Positions 11,940 to 23,952 of a DNA stretch of 64,000 nucleotides are shown here, in pieces. Under the pieces are notes generated by a model, which saw only the letters and a program-made list of their open reading frames with translations, ran no database searches and had not been told where the DNA came from. The stretch is from Antennarius striatus. Lineage: Eukaryota; Chordata; Actinopteri; Lophiiformes; Antennariidae. The DNA lies in assembly GCF_040054535.1 (NCBI RefSeq), contig NC_090797.1:14784501-14848500 (forward strand). The letters run 5' to 3'. Made by a program: the position numbers and the translations under genes. Position 1 is the first letter of the stretch, and each line of letters opens with the position of its first letter.

Positions 11940-13302
11940 TTTTTAATTGGAAATCACAAGTTTATTTATTTTTATTTATTTTTATATAGCCCAGATTCAC
12001 AAACAATGTCTCAAAGGGCTTTACAATCTGCACATGGACGATATCCCTCTGACCTTTGTGCACTGCAAGCAGTGCGACCCTCGCATCGGATAAGGAACAA
12101 CTCCCCCCAAAAACCCTTTTAACAGGGGAAAAAATGGATGGGAGAAACCTCAGGAAGACTGCAGAGGAGGGACCCCTCTTCCAGGAGTGGACAGACGAAG
12201 CAATAGATACCGCATGTACAGATTAACAACACAATAATAATAACAGTAACAATAACAGTAACAATAAATGTATAACAAAGGCATGCCGATCCATCCAGTA
12301 GAGCGAGTCACCACCAGCCGATGAAGCACACAGAGGTCACCGATTGCCGAGGATCCACCACTCTGAGGACAGACCAAACAGTGCCTAAGTCATTCAGCTC
12401 AAAAAAGTTAAAGTCAAGGTTACTCTGGCAAAACCCCAAAACCACAGCAGAACCAACTGAGGCAGAACCAGCACTCCCCTAGTGGATGGTGAAACAGGAC
12501 CACTGTACAGCTTGTGCTATCGCCAGCCATGGAAGCAGACAGAGGTAGCCGATTGCCGATGATCCACCACACAAAGGCCTGTGAGAGAGAACAGCAGAAG
12601 AAGGAAGAGAAACAGAGATAGCAGAGATAGCAGGGGCGAGAGTGGTGCTAGAGGGACCAGAATAGCAGAGAATTAATGGGAGGCAGGGGCCTAACTAAGA
12701 AATCCTATGACTCGTCGGCAGGACTAGGCTAAACCTAAACATTGAGACCGCCATCCCCGATATTACTTATATGTTAGGTCGAACAGATATGTTTTGAGTC
12801 TAGATTTAAAGACATTTACAGATTCAGACTGTCTAATATTTATAGGGAGGTTATTCCACAAGAAAGGGGCACGATAGGAGAAGGCCCTCTGGCCAGCTGA
12901 CTTCTTTTTAAATCTAGGAACACACAAGAGACCGGTATTCTGAGAGCGGAGAGCCCTAGTCGGCGTATAAGGTTTAACAAGATCGGACAGATAGGTTGGT
13001 GCAAGCCCATTAAGGCTTTTGTATGTTAGTAAGAGTACCTTAAAATCGGATCTAACATGAATCGGGAGCCAGTGTAATGCAGCCAAAACTGGGGTGATAT
13101 GGTCAAATTTCCTAGTTTTAGTTAATATTCTTGCTGCTGTGTTCTGAACCATCTGAAGGCCCCTAGTTCTAGACCGAGGCAACCCTGATAACAGAACATT
13201 ACAATAGTCAAGTCTAGAGGACACAAAGGCATGAATCAAAATTTCTGCATCAATCACACTCTTGTCCTGTGGAATGTTCTCGAACCGTGTGCCTTGGACC
13301 AA
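11940..13302 (-). mobile_element. L2/Rex1-like non-LTR retrotransposon, C-terminus and 3' UTR
   Basis: A 179-codon minus-strand frame (13,302-12,763) encodes the post-RT region: HAFVSSRLDYCNVLLSGLP, AARILTKTRKFDHITPVL, ALHWLPIHVR, LWNNLP and FKSRLKTYLFDL. These motifs are typical of the C-terminal domain of CR1/L2/Rex1-type pol proteins. A 3' UTR of about 800 bp follows. The terminal part (tatatagcccagattcac) also appears as a short fragment at 29,090-29,140. RT and endonuclease are absent. Confidence 0.8.
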
Positions 13303-13309
13303 ATTGAAG

Positions 13310-13919
13310 CCTGTTTATCGGTAAATCTTGTTCATATCCTAGGGTGAAAGTCCCCAGGTGGCGTTGTCGGCAACGGCTTCATACTTCTCCCCTTGCCACA
13401 TTAGGCTCACCTTTGGTCTACCCACAGACCACTCAAAACAAGTCCCACTTGGACCTCACAGCCTTTCTGAGGCTCACCCTGGTCTCCCTAGACCAGTCAA
13501 AACAAACCTCTGTCTCACGAGCCCTTCAACTTTTCTTCTCCAGCTGCTGTCTTACTTTCTGGCTCTTTCCCTTTTAGTCCTAATGCCAATCACAATCCCA
13601 TTTTGCTGCACTTCTCTACCTGAAGTTCTTTTGCAGCAGCTGCCCATGTGCACCTGGAGTTTCAGCTGACACATTCTCACTGCGCCACCAACTCTCACAC
13701 GTTCTGTCTCTGAGGCGTATCAGCAGCAATGCCTATTTGCAACATCCAACTACGCTTGGTGACTTCAACTTTGGACATTTTTTATCTTTGCCAAATCAGT
13801 GTAAGGAATCTTAAATGACCTTACCTTTAGTTGGTCCGTAACTTCACAGAGAGGATGCCCCTCAGAGCCAGCACCAATCCCTGCTCTCCCTTCAGAGATC
13901 CTTTAGTTGATCCTCATCC
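13310..13919 (-). other. Leader-like sequence beside a minus-strand LTR
   Basis: No coding region is recognised in this 600-bp gap. It lies directly downstream (minus strand) of the LTR and possible primer-binding site at 13,920-14,267, so it may be the 5' leader of a truncated LTR element. Confidence 0.3.
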
Positions 13920-14267
13920 TGCCTTCAACGCCAATTATGTAGTAAAAGTTTTATATTCCAGCAAAAACCAAAATAAAATGCAGGTGCAACACGAAGCAAA
14001 GTCCTTTCAAAGCTTCTTTATTCCGTGGGTTCTTGTTATTGAGGTAAAGTAGGATCGTCATAAGTTTAAAAAGTTTGTTCCTGACAACAAGTCTAATACA
14101 GATATCCGGGCTCTCCACAGTCCCTGACTGCTGGTACGACACGGGTCTGACATCAGACGCAGCTGAAGAAGAGCAAATTCTATCTTGGCCCAGTCAGATT
14201 TAAACAATTCAGATTAAGAATATGCATGAGGGGATGTGGTGTCTTCTGGACCAATCCGATCGTGACA
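13920..14267 (-). mobile_element. LTR with adjacent primer-binding-site-like motif
   Basis: On the minus strand the block starts TGTCACG at 14,267 and ends CTACTACA at 13,938, so it has TG...CA ends. An AATAAAG polyadenylation signal lies about 70 bp before its end. Just outside, TTGGCGTTGAAGG (minus strand, about 13,935-13,923) resembles a retroelement primer-binding site. No gag or pol follows. The element seems to have landed in the tail of an L2-like RT pseudogene. No second LTR was found. Confidence 0.5.
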
Positions 14268-14310
14268 GGTCTGAGGACACATCTTCTCGACGAAGTTTCC
14301 GTCTCCGGTC

Positions 14311-15396
14311 TCATCCTGTAAACAATCCTGAAGGAAGTAGAGCCGCTGGGGGGGCCATCCTGAGCAGGTAGGAGGTGTTACAGCTCCAGGTGAGGTCCTC
14401 AGTGAGATGAACCCCTAAGTACCTGTAGCTGGAGACCACCTCCACAGCTGCTCCTCCGATGTGCAGGGGGCGAGGGAGTGTCTCTTCCTCCTGAAGTCCA
14501 CCACCATCTCCTTGGTCTTCCCCACGTTGATGCAGAGGTTGTTGTGTCTGCACCAGTGCACCAGGTGCTCCACCTCCTCTCTGTATCTGGACTCATCGTC
14601 GTTCTGGATGCGTCCCACCACTACTGTGTCGTCTGTGAACTTTACGATATGACAGCTCAGGTGTTTTGCTGAACAGTCATACGTCAGTAGGGTGAACAGG
14701 AGGGGGCTGAGCACACAGCCCTGTGGGGAGCTGAGGGTGATGGGGGAGGAGACCGTGTTGTTGACCCTGACAGTCTGTGATCTGTCTGCCAGGAAGTCCA
14801 GGACCCAGTTCCCTGTGGTGGCAGACAGTCCCAGCTCTGACAGTTTCTGCACCAGGCGGGGGGGTGATGGTGTTTAAAACAGAGGTGAAGTCCAGGAAGA
14901 GCAGGAGGATGTAGGAGTCCCTGCTCTCCAGGTGGGTGAGGGATGTGTGGACCACAGAGGAGATGGCGTCGTCGGTGGAGCGGTTCCTCCTGTAGGCATA
15001 TTGGTGGGGGTCCACCATAATGTCTATGGAGTCCTTGATGTGGGCCATGACCAGCTTCTCAAAGCACGTCATGACTATCGGGGTGGGGGCCACCGGCCGA
15101 TAGTCATTCAGCTCCTTCACCGAGTGGTCTTTGGGGACCGGGACGATGGGGGCGGACTTCAGGCAGCTGGGGGCCGTTGCTAGCTGCAGTGAGGTGTTAA
15201 AGATGTTTCTTAGCACCTCTGCTAGCTGGTGGGAACAGTCCTTCAGCCCCCTCCCTGGGACGCCGTCGGGGCCTGCAGCCTTGCGAGGGTTAATCCTTTC
15301 CAGGGTCCTCCTCACATCCTCTGTGGTCACACTGAGGGGCGTGTCGTCGGGGGTGGGGGTAGTTTTGTTGGGATCCTCAAACTGACATTGACATGA
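14311..15396 (-). pseudogene. L2-like reverse transcriptase, frameshifted
   Basis: The minus-strand frame from about 15,396 carries RKAAGPDGVPGR, PIVPVPKD, LNDYRPVA and RNRSTDDAI. After a frameshift near 14,880 the RT continues with LSSPQGCVLSPLLFTL and KFTDDTVVVG; the catalytic motif begins FTDD where most relatives have FADD. It ends in a truncated thumb region (YRYLGVHLTEDLTWSCNTSYL). It is related to, but distinct from, the plus-strand L2-like copies at 10.3 and 44.4 kb. Confidence 0.85.
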
Positions 15397-15419
15397 TAAA
15401 TAAAATGAAGACATGAAAG

Positions 15420-16050
15420 TCAATGTTCAATTCTTTATTTTTTCTGATTTCATGTTTCTAACTAATACCGCTGTCTTGGACACAGAATCTGGCTTTTTGT
15501 GGTTTACTCAATTATTTTACGCTGAGCCACAGTGGCTTGGTCTGACTACCCCCTAGTGCAAGCCCAGAAAGAGACTGGACAATATCCTCACCTCCATCTG
15601 TTAGTCGTCTTTTGACAAAATCCTTCAAAGAGTCAAATAACGACAACTTTGTTCATGGAACTAAATAACAGAGAAACGACTTCCACAGATAGCAGGAACG
15701 TAGAAAGCTAAGGCTAATAACAAGTATTTGTTGATTTCCGCTTGTTGTCCCCCCCAGAAAAACGTCCGACTAGGAACATATCTAAGCATTTATTTCTGCT
15801 CTAGCTGTTTGTCTGGATTCAAATTCTACTTTTTAATATTAATAGAAATTGAGAAATCTACTTCCATTTTTTTACATTTCACCAGGGACTTAAAAAAATA
15901 AGGGACTATAACTGGAATGAAATGGGGGCGGCAGGACATCGGTCCACATTGGTTTAGGAACCGGAGGAGGATCGGTTCAGGACCAGCGTGTGTGGAGTCT
16001 GAACCGGTAGCTGGAGACATCACGTGAACATACACACCCCTGTGTTTATT
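15420..16050. repeat. Inverted copy of segment A dispersed repeats
   Basis: Reverse complement of sequence near 9175-9720, including the block at 15,895-16,030. No gene is seen. Confidence 0.7.
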
Positions 16051-16259
16051 TGATGTTTGTTTACAGACCCATATTTACTACTGCTGACGTCACTGGTGCT
16101 GACCTGACCCCATCGTGTCTCTGCTCAGGATCACGTGCTGTAACATAATTTGACCAGTAGGGGGAGCTCTACACGTGCATTGAGACACAGCAGAACAAGA
16201 GGTTATTCTAACCTCTGACTGTAGAAACTTCATTATTCCACTATATCCACAAAAACAGA

Positions 16260-16634
16260 AAACATTGTGAGAGTAATGACCACATCAGTCCATCAATGGA
16301 TTTTTCTTCCCTGAAGACTTGCTCATATTCCAAGGCGGCTATGTCAGGATTTATTCGGCTCATATCTTTACAGAGGGCTTCAGGGACCATGGGACATCGT
16401 TTTTGATCCCAGATTGGCCCCCAAGGAGCCCAGACCTTAACCCTGGTGAGAATCTTTGGGATGCGAAGGAGAAGACTTTACGCAGGGGCCCGGAGGCTTA
16501 TGAACTGATCGCGTTTTTATTTTTTTCACTCCACAAATATTCCGGTTCCGTTTTCCACACGTCAGCTGTGATCGTATAGAGGTTAGTACTCTGTGTTGTG
16601 GCTGCAGCAACCCTGGTTCGAAACCGGGTAGTGA
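16260..16634 (+). mobile_element. Tc1-type remnant with adjacent decayed tRNA-His-like sequence
   Basis: A frame at 16,319-16,540 encodes IPDWPPRSPDLNPGENLWD, the C-terminal DD34E-type catalytic region. About 20 bp beyond, 16,563-16,634 resembles tRNA-His but has lost acceptor pairing and carries a changed B-box (GGTTCGAAACC). The usual ~150-bp spacer between the two modules is missing here. Confidence 0.65.
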
Positions 16635-16639
16635 CATGG

Positions 16640-16945
16640 TTTAATTCAGTTTAAGTGGACTGGGTCTGACTGTTAATATTAGATTTAGATTTTTAGCGTT
16701 TGTTGAAACTCTAAAAAGAGCTGCTGTATCTACTTTTGAAATGCCATTTTTATTCTTTAAGTCTTAAATTATTAATTATCTGAAAGTTATCTTAAAGTTA
16801 TTTTAGAGTTCAAGTTCACCACACCGACAAGTTTCTTGTTTTGCAGGTGAGCTTGAAGTTTAAATTTCTCTACAGTGTATTGTTTTTCCTCATCCCCAAA
16901 ATTGTTCCTTTACCTTTATTCTGTTGTCTTTTTACATCAGCCGTG
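16640..16945. repeat. Dispersed repeat, inverted partner at 60.74-61.05 kb
   Basis: Reverse complement of 60,740-61,050 at high identity (both include the stretch around aaagagctgctgtatc). No coding frame is seen. Both copies adjoin tRNA-His-like sequence. Confidence 0.75.
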
Positions 16946-16984
16946 AAACCATTCAAGAGAGCTGTTCTAAAGTGTCTCAGTTAC

Positions 16985-17180
16985 CTCATTGTTAGAGGGA
17001 TGTGCTCCCGTTGCCACTGACCATTTGGCCAGGCTGTTGTAGGAATACACCAATGGTTCCTCCTTACCATCCCATGGGAACGAGGTGGGGGTGTTTCCAC
17101 GGGGTGTTGGAAACTGGTCTCTCAGCACGTTAACAAGGCTCTGGAGAATGGTCTGAACAGTCTCTCTGTTCCCGCATCAC
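16985..17180 (-). CDS. Short open frame of unknown origin
   Basis: A minus-strand frame of about 65 codons without a Met start, containing VLRDQFPTPRGNTPTSFPWD and AKWSVATGAHPSNNE. It may be a fragment of a retroelement gag, but no diagnostic motif is present. It directly precedes the Gypsy 5' LTR. Confidence 0.25.
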
Positions 17181-17232
17181 TCAGACCTGCTGCGGTTCTG
17201 ACAGCTGAAACTGTCATAGGGGCTAGTGCCAG

Positions 17233-17854
17233 TGTAGCGGATTTGGGTGTTTCCACTCCTCATTGGCTGATAAGTTGTGAGAGCTCCCCCTGTAGTAGTC
17301 TGGTGGTGGTGTGGTGAATACCTGGAAAGTGGAGACCCCTCCTCAGTTGGTAATGACTGGCTGAGAGAGGTACGTGTATGTAGCGGGTGGGATCAATTTT
17401 CATTGTTGGGGGCTAGACAAGTAGCGGTGACAGTTGTGAGGTCTTGTATGATGTTGTACTTCACCACGACTGTCTAAATTTAAGTTTTCTTTTCCCCTCA
17501 ATAGAGAGTTTGATGAGGATTTTGATCGCCTTACGCACATGTTGTGTGTTGCCAGGTATGTAGCCATCCACCACCAGGTATTAGCAAAGTTAGTAGGGAA
17601 AACTTTTTACTTTCATTTTGTTTATTGATAATGACTCCTCAGTCAATTAATTTTATGTTAACTTTGAGTCGGTAATGACTGCGGCTGAGAGAGTTTGATG
17701 AGGATTTTGATCGCCATACGCATATGTTGTGTGTTGCCAGATATCTACCGCTGCGCACATGAATAAACGGATGGAGATTGATATCGCACTGGTGGACTCA
17801 TCATTCCAAGGGAAATAAAAAAAAGAAACACAACGCAAATTACAAACCGCTACA
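17233..17854 (+). repeat. Gypsy 5' LTR
   Basis: Its ends form a perfect 8-bp inverted repeat, TGTAGCGG...CCGCTACA. Two AATAAA signals lie in its last 100 bp (gaataaacgg, ggaaataaaa). A roughly 45-bp block (gtttgatgaggattttgatc...gttgccag) occurs twice inside the LTR, at about 17,508-17,555 and 17,693-17,740. Confidence 0.85.
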
Positions 17855-17856
17855 AA

Positions 17857-17874
17857 TGGTGCCTTAACCTGGAT
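17857..17874 (+). promoter_or_regulatory. Primer-binding-site-like motif
   Basis: TGGTGCC followed by ttaacctgga begins two bases after the 5' LTR. TGGTGCC is a common PBS start in Ty3/Gypsy elements and agrees with the LTR end set by the inverted terminal repeat. Confidence 0.65.
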
Positions 17875-18167
17875 TCTATGCCGCACGTGTCTGCTTTGCT
17901 GCAAGGGATTCGCCATTCTCCATCGGACATCGTCCACGTGGCTATGCAGTGTGTCGCCTCTACGAGTCAAGCGGATATCAGACTGAGATTTGATAAGTCA
18001 CAATTTCTGTGACTAGGTTATCATTTGAAAAAGGGCTTGGTTTCCCTCCATTTGCATAAGTGACAGGTGTCATAGTTTTTGTTCACATTTGTAGAAATAT
18101 TTTTTCACTGTTGTCATTTCTTTTCTATACGTTTTGGGGTTTTGAGGTTTTGTGTTTTACTTAGAAA

Positions 18168-19490
18168 ATGGATGAGCATTATTTTCCTGCCTTGGGCAGA
18201 GGTTGCACATTTATGTTTGGGCCGCCATTACAGAATGTGGGTGTTTAAAGAGAAACCTCAGACTTCAACCCCTCAGCATGCTAATGTCGCTAATCTCTCA
18301 GAAAGTGATTCGTTTGCTAGTGCTAATGTGCAGTCGGCTGATGCGTCGACATTTGCTAGCGATAAAAATATGGATCAGGTTTCTGTGAGTGCGCTCACAG
18401 AACTAGTCAAACAGATAGGGACAAGTATTAGGGAGAATATTGCTTCTTGTCTTAGGTCTACGCCAGTGGGTGAGATGACCTTGGCCCCCTCGACCATCGC
18501 CGATCTGTCTAAGGTGAGCCTAGCCGTTAGCCAACATAGCCATGAGCCGCCCTTTTTCAAAGGGGACGGGACTGACAAACTCCCAATTTCTGACTGGGAA
18601 GACTCTGTTAATGTGTATTTGACTAAGAGGGATATCCAGTTGCATGATCAGGCAGATGAAGTTCTGGGTAAGCTCCAAGGTAGGGCACGAGACGTAGTGA
18701 GAGTGGGGCTACGGAGCAAACCTGGGTTAAATCTGAAGTTAGGTCCTCAGCCCATTTTTGACATTCTTGAGCAGCACTTCAGCCACTGTAACATCTTTCA
18801 TGCCTCTCGCTGATTTTTACGACACAAAGCCTCTCCCCAATGAGAGTGCTGTTGACTATTGGATCAGGCTTAACAAAGCAATTGACACTGCCGTGGATGG
18901 GCTGGTGAGACAGGGTAAGACTCTTGATGACCCCACTAGGGAAGTAACAGTAATGTTCATTACACACTGCCCCGACCGTGAGCTTTCTATGGTGTTTAGC
19001 TGTAAGCCGTTAGAAGAGTGGACTGTCACGGATGTACAGGTCCGACTCAACGAGCATCACCGGAAGAAACGTCTTCAGCGGCGCCAGGCAGCTGTGCGTT
19101 CGACAGGACAAGGCCTTGCAATTTGCTGATGTGCATGGTCATGCACAGGCTGCGGTGAGTCCTGTCGCCGAACCTACTGTACCTGGCGGGTCGAAACCGA
19201 GTGATAGCCAGTCTCTTGAGCATGTTGTCTCCCTTCTGGAGCGTTTGTTATTGAGAGAACCTCCTCAGCGTTACCAGCAGCCCAGACAGAGGTCTGTGGG
19301 TCGCGCACGAACTCGGGGTCCGTGTGCTGTTTGTGGCGATAATGAACATGGCACTGCCTCTCAGTCGTAACGAGCGGCTTTGCTTTCGCTGTTTTGCTAC
19401 TGGACATCAGGCTGCTGTGTGTTTGGCTGCCTTTGCTGCTGATTTACCTGCCGCATCTGTCGGTACCGTTACGCAGACGGGGAACTAGTT
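18168..19490 (+). pseudogene. Gypsy gag remnant
   Basis: The likely start ATGGATGAGCATTATTTTCC (18,168) opens a frame that stops after about 28 codons. A second frame (about 18,240-18,790) continues with a capsid-like region, then shifts near 18,790 and again near 19,100. The end carries a CCHC zinc knuckle CFRCFATGHQAAVC (about 19,382-19,423), preceded by a second Cys/His cluster CAVCGDNEH. Spacing C-x2-C-x4-H-x4-C is intact. The gag stop is TAG at about 19,485. Confidence 0.75.
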
Positions 19491-19508
19491 GGCCCACACG
19501 GTGAGGGG

Positions 19509-22500
19509 ATGAGTGGAGGGCCAGCGAACATGTCCCCATATGATGACGATATCGAATCGGTATATTCTCAGTGTTGTGCGACAGCGGACAGCAATTCCAA
19601 TTTTGTTTTTCAAAATACGCAAAAGTTGGCTGCTAATGATAATCTGTTCTACACTGATGTGGTGACTTGTGATGTTGTGGAATTGCATGCCATGTTGGAC
19701 AGTGGCTCGATGGCTTGCTCTCTGAGCTTACACTTCTTTTCTAGGTTGCAGGAGGCTGGGGTTGTTTCCTCTCACTCTATTGCCGCGACATCGGTTGTGT
19801 TGGTTGGCTGTGGTGGGATGAAAACTAATCCCGTTGGTGTTTGTGAGCTGCAGATGAAAGTCTATGGCTGTCAAATATCAGTGCCCACTCTCATTGTGGA
19901 TGGTCAGGTGGACGATTTGATTTCGGGCAGCAATGTCATTAAACATCTCATTCGTATGACTAAGCCCACTGAGCGGTTGTTGGACATTGCGTCACTTTCA
20001 CATCGAGCACCTGGACAGGATGGTGGTCTTTTGCAGTTGTTGGCTATTGGGGAGAAATGGAGAGGTGATGTGATTCCTGACAAGGTTGGAACTGTGAAAT
20101 TGAAACATGCCGTGACTTTGGAGCCCATGAAAGAGCACTTGGTATGGGGTCACCCGCCTATTCATGTTTGCCTCTCTGTCGGTAGCACAGTAATAGTGGA
20201 GCCGACTCAGTCACGCACAGTGCCTCGGACCATCATGGTGGGTCGCCTTGTGACACCTCTTTGGGGCAATGGATTGGTTCCAGTGAGGGTTATTAACCCC
20301 TCCAATAAACCAGTCACCCTGAGACGAAACTGCAAAATTGCTGATGCGTCTCCGTGTGTTGCATTGGAAGATTTTGACAATGACTGTTTGTACATACCGG
20401 ACGAGACAAATGATGTTGGCTGTAATGTAGCTCAGACTACTGTCAAAGCTGACACTGGAAGCGAAAAGAGCTTGACTGTTGATTCTGAACATCCTATGCA
20501 TGGGCCCTCTGAGCCAGCTCTTCACGATTTGGGTCTGCAGGACTTTGACATTGACTCTGCAGGCTTATCTCCACCTTGGAGGGCTAATCTGGTCAATCTG
20601 GTGGCTAAGTATGAGTCCTTCTTCTCTCGCCATAGCCTTGACTGTGGAAAAGTGAAAGGATTTGTTCATCGAATCCGTCTGAGTGACAGCAAGCCCTTCA
20701 GGCTGCCTTATCGTTGGCTGTTTCCTTCTCATTACGATAAGTTGCATACGGTTCTAAATGAAATGGAGGAGCGAGAGATAAGTAGGAAGTCCACAAGCGA
20801 ATATGCGTCACCGCTTGTTTTGGTCTGGAAAAAGAACGGAGACTTGCGTCTCTGCACAGATTTTTGGTGGTTGAACGCGCGTACCATCAAAGATGCCCAC
20901 CCTCTTCCTCACCAGGCTGATGCTTTGGCTGCTCTTGGTGGGAATGCGTTTTTCTCCATGATGGACTTGACCTCTGGTTACTACAATGTGGAAGTGCATG
21001 AAGAGGATAGGAAGTTCACCGCGCTCACCTCTCCATTTGGACTCTACGAGTACAACAGGCTTCCGCAAGGCCTATGCAACAGCCCTGCTACATTCATGAA
21101 GATGATGATGGCCATCTTTGGTGACCAAAACTTTTTGAGTCTCCTCTGCTATTTGGATGATATTTTGGTGTTTGCGCCTAATGAAGAGTCAGCTTTGCAG
21201 AGGCTGGAAATGGTGTTTGAGAGGTCGAAGCTGCACAATCTGAAGTTAGCTCCCAAAAAGTGCCACTTCATGCGGTCATCTGTGAAGTTTTTGGGACACA
21301 TTATTGACAAGAATGGTATCACCACAGATCCTGAGAAGGTCAAGGCCATCGTGAATCTCAGTGAGAAAGACTTACTGGATGAGTCCAGTAATGCCCCGTC
21401 CCCAACTAAGATAAGGTCGTTCCTTGGTATGGCTGGCTTTTACCAACAATTTTTTGAGGGCTTTTCTAAGATAAGCAAGCCCCTCTTTGGTCTGACGTCT
21501 GGTGTGAAGAGGCCTCGTGGCAGTAAGGGGAATAAGAAGGCGCCAGTGACAAGGAGACTTACGTCTGTTGACTGGACGCCAGAATGCAGTGAGGCTTTCC
21601 AGGCATTGAAACAAGCATTGTTGGAAAATGCAACTTTGGCCCATCCAGATTTCAGTAGGCCCTTTCTGCTTTCTGTTGACACGTCCTCCAATGGCCTTGG
21701 TGCAGTACTATCGCAATTAGCTGAGGGTGACAAATTTGCACGCCCGATCGCCTTTGCCAGCAAATCTCTCAGCTATGCCCAGTCTCGCTACCCGGCGCAA
21801 AGATTGGAGTTTTTGGCGCTCAAATGGGCCGTTTGTGACAAATTCAGCTATTGGCTGAGAGGTCACACGTTCACAGTTTGGACAGACAATAACCCTTTGA
21901 ACTACATTCTTAGTAAGCCCAAACTCGATGCCTGTGAGCAAAGATGGGTAGCCAAACTCGCCCTGTTTGACTTTGAGATCAGATACATCGCTGGCCCTAA
22001 CAATGTAGTGGCAGGTGCCCTCAGCCGGGAGCCTTTTGTTCAGTCCAGTGTTCTTCGTCTCACGAAGGTCCCATATGGTGCTCTTATGGAGGAGGCGGAC
22101 GCCTTGGATCCTGATGGTGTGCAGGAGGCGTTTCGCCAGTCCTGTGATCGAGGTGTAGTGCTGACCTCCGGTGGTGCAATGGCAGTGCCCTTCGGCCCCT
22201 CTATTTCGAAACAGGCTGTGTCTGCTGTTTTGGAGGGATCAATGGGCAATGATCATGTTCCGCCCCATGCCTTTCTGCTCCCTCAGCTGGTGCAATCCAT
22301 TCGGCCGTGTGAACTGTCTGATGTTCAGCCTTTGAGTTTGGAGACATTGGTGGCGTCCCAACGTGCAGACCCCAGCTTGAGTCGGGTGCTTCACTACGTG
22401 GAGAGACAGAGACGTCCATCGAGACGTGAGCGTGGACGTGAGCCTGCTGATGCTTTGAGGTTCCTCAGGCATTGGAATAGGCTTAGGGTCAGGTCTGGTG

Positions 22501-22601
22501 TGCTCTATCGTGTCTCAAAGGACATTGTGACGAAGAGGACAACTTTTCAGTACATCATCCCACTGTCGCTGAGGACAGAGGTCCTCGGGTGTGCACGATG
22601 A
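19509..22601 (+). pseudogene. Gypsy pol: protease, RT and RNase H
   Basis: A 1030-codon frame. The retropepsin motif LDSGSM is near residue 64. RT motifs include DLTSGYYNVEVHEEDRKFTA, PFGLYEYNRLPQGL and the catalytic YLDD near residue 548. RNase H follows, with SVDTSSNGLGAVLS near residue 723 and FTVWTDNNPLNYIL later. Trp replaces an expected Arg in DFWWLNART, consistent with C-to-T decay. The frame ends where a 1-base shift separates it from integrase. Confidence 0.9.
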
Positions 22602-23209
22602 GGCTGGCAATCAAGGACAACGTCGAACACTTTTCCTCGCTAGGGAGCGATTCTATTGGCAAGGCATGGAGAGAGATGTGAGTGACTATGCCCGGTGCTG
22701 TTGTCGCTGTGTGCTTAGTAAGTCCCCAGAGCCTGAGGCCAGAGCACCGCTCGAGAGCATAACAACTTCTAGGCCTCTGGAGTTGGTTTATATCGACTTT
22801 TGGTCAGCCGAAGATTCTTCCAATAAGTCTCGTGACATGCTCGTGGTTACTGACCATTTCACCAAATTGGCTCAAGCGTACCTCTGTCCAAATCAGTCGG
22901 CAAAAGGGGTAGCGAATCAGCTTTGGAACAATTTCTTCTGTCTATACAGCTTTCCTGAACGTATCCATTCAGAGCAGGGTGCCAACTTTGAGAGCAGTCT
23001 CATAGCTGAGATGCTTCTTGTTGCTGGGGTCCAGAAATCATGGACAACCCCGTACCATCCCAAGGGTAATGGGGCTGCTGAGAGGTTCAATCGCACGCTC
23101 CGTGGTATGATACGAGCTCTGCCCCCTAAAGTGAAGCAAAGGTGGCCACAGCTGCTGAAATCTCTCACTTTTTCATACAATGCCTCAGTACACGAGACCA
23201 CAGGGTTTG
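22591..23209 (+). pseudogene. Gypsy integrase, N-terminal and catalytic part
   Basis: The zinc-binding region keeps CCCRC but the second His of the HHCC module appears as Asn (HDEAGNQG). The DDE core shows the first Asp in IDFWSAED and the Glu in AAERFNRTL. The second acid, within HSEQGANFES, is Glu where the family has Asp. The reading is cut at 23,213 by a solo LTR; the downstream part resumes at 23,953. Confidence 0.85.
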
Positions 23210-23213
23210 CTCC

Positions 23214-23952
23214 TGTTTTGTGAAATTTTAAGCCTTATTTGAAGACCTAAGGTCCGAAGTAAGTCAGCACATTCACAAATGGTTAATATATTTATTATAA
23301 CAAAAGATCCACAAAGCAATCAACAGTGATGAAAACGCTAGATACAGGTTGTCACTCCCGTAATCCCCACATTCACATCAGTTCAAAGAATGCAAACAAG
23401 TCATCAGCTATATCACTCTTACCGTTGACAATAGGGGGAGAGCCAACACCTCAGTCAGAGCAGCAGATAAAAAACAAAGGACCAGGCGTCTGTACCAAGA
23501 CCCATGCCAGACTCTAACTGGCAGAGAAAAATCTCTCTTCTTTATAGTGGAATATCGCGTGCAAATGAGGAGGGCCGGTCCCCACCTGCAGGCAACATCC
23601 ATCCCTGGTCATGGCTAGCAGTCTCCCCTTATCTAAGTTGTCAAGGCAAAATACGAGCATCAGCTAAAATAATTGGTCTCACAAGTTTGATATGTTTTGC
23701 AATAACAAGGCCATATATTGTATGGGAGTGTGCAGATAAGGATATTTTATGACAATGTGCAACAGTAATGAGTTTGAGCTCATTTAGGAGTTCATTCGTA
23801 GAACACTTGAGTTCATTCATACACTTGGGTTCATTCATGGGACACATAAGACACATGCATTCATGGGACACATAAGACATATACACTTGAGTTCATTCAT
23901 GGGACACTTGAGTTCATTCATGGGACACTTAAGACATACACTTTCCTCCACA
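23214..23952 (-). mobile_element. Solo LTR nested in Gypsy integrase
   Basis: 739 bp with TG...CA ends, flanked on both sides by the 5-bp duplication GCTCC (23,209-23,213 and 23,953-23,957). Its signals read on the minus strand: an ACTATAAAG TATA-like motif near 23,545 and AATAAA at 23,291-23,296. About 20-bp units (agttcattcatgggacactt) repeat tandemly at 23,790-23,935, which would be U3. It therefore looks like an antisense LTR of an unrelated retrovirus-like family with no internal region left. Confidence 0.8.

Noticed and set aside
23770-23940. gagttcattcatggg tandem repeats as a CRISPR-like or satellite locus
   Set aside because: They are short, adjoining units inside a solo LTR with target-site duplication, consistent with U3 repeats.
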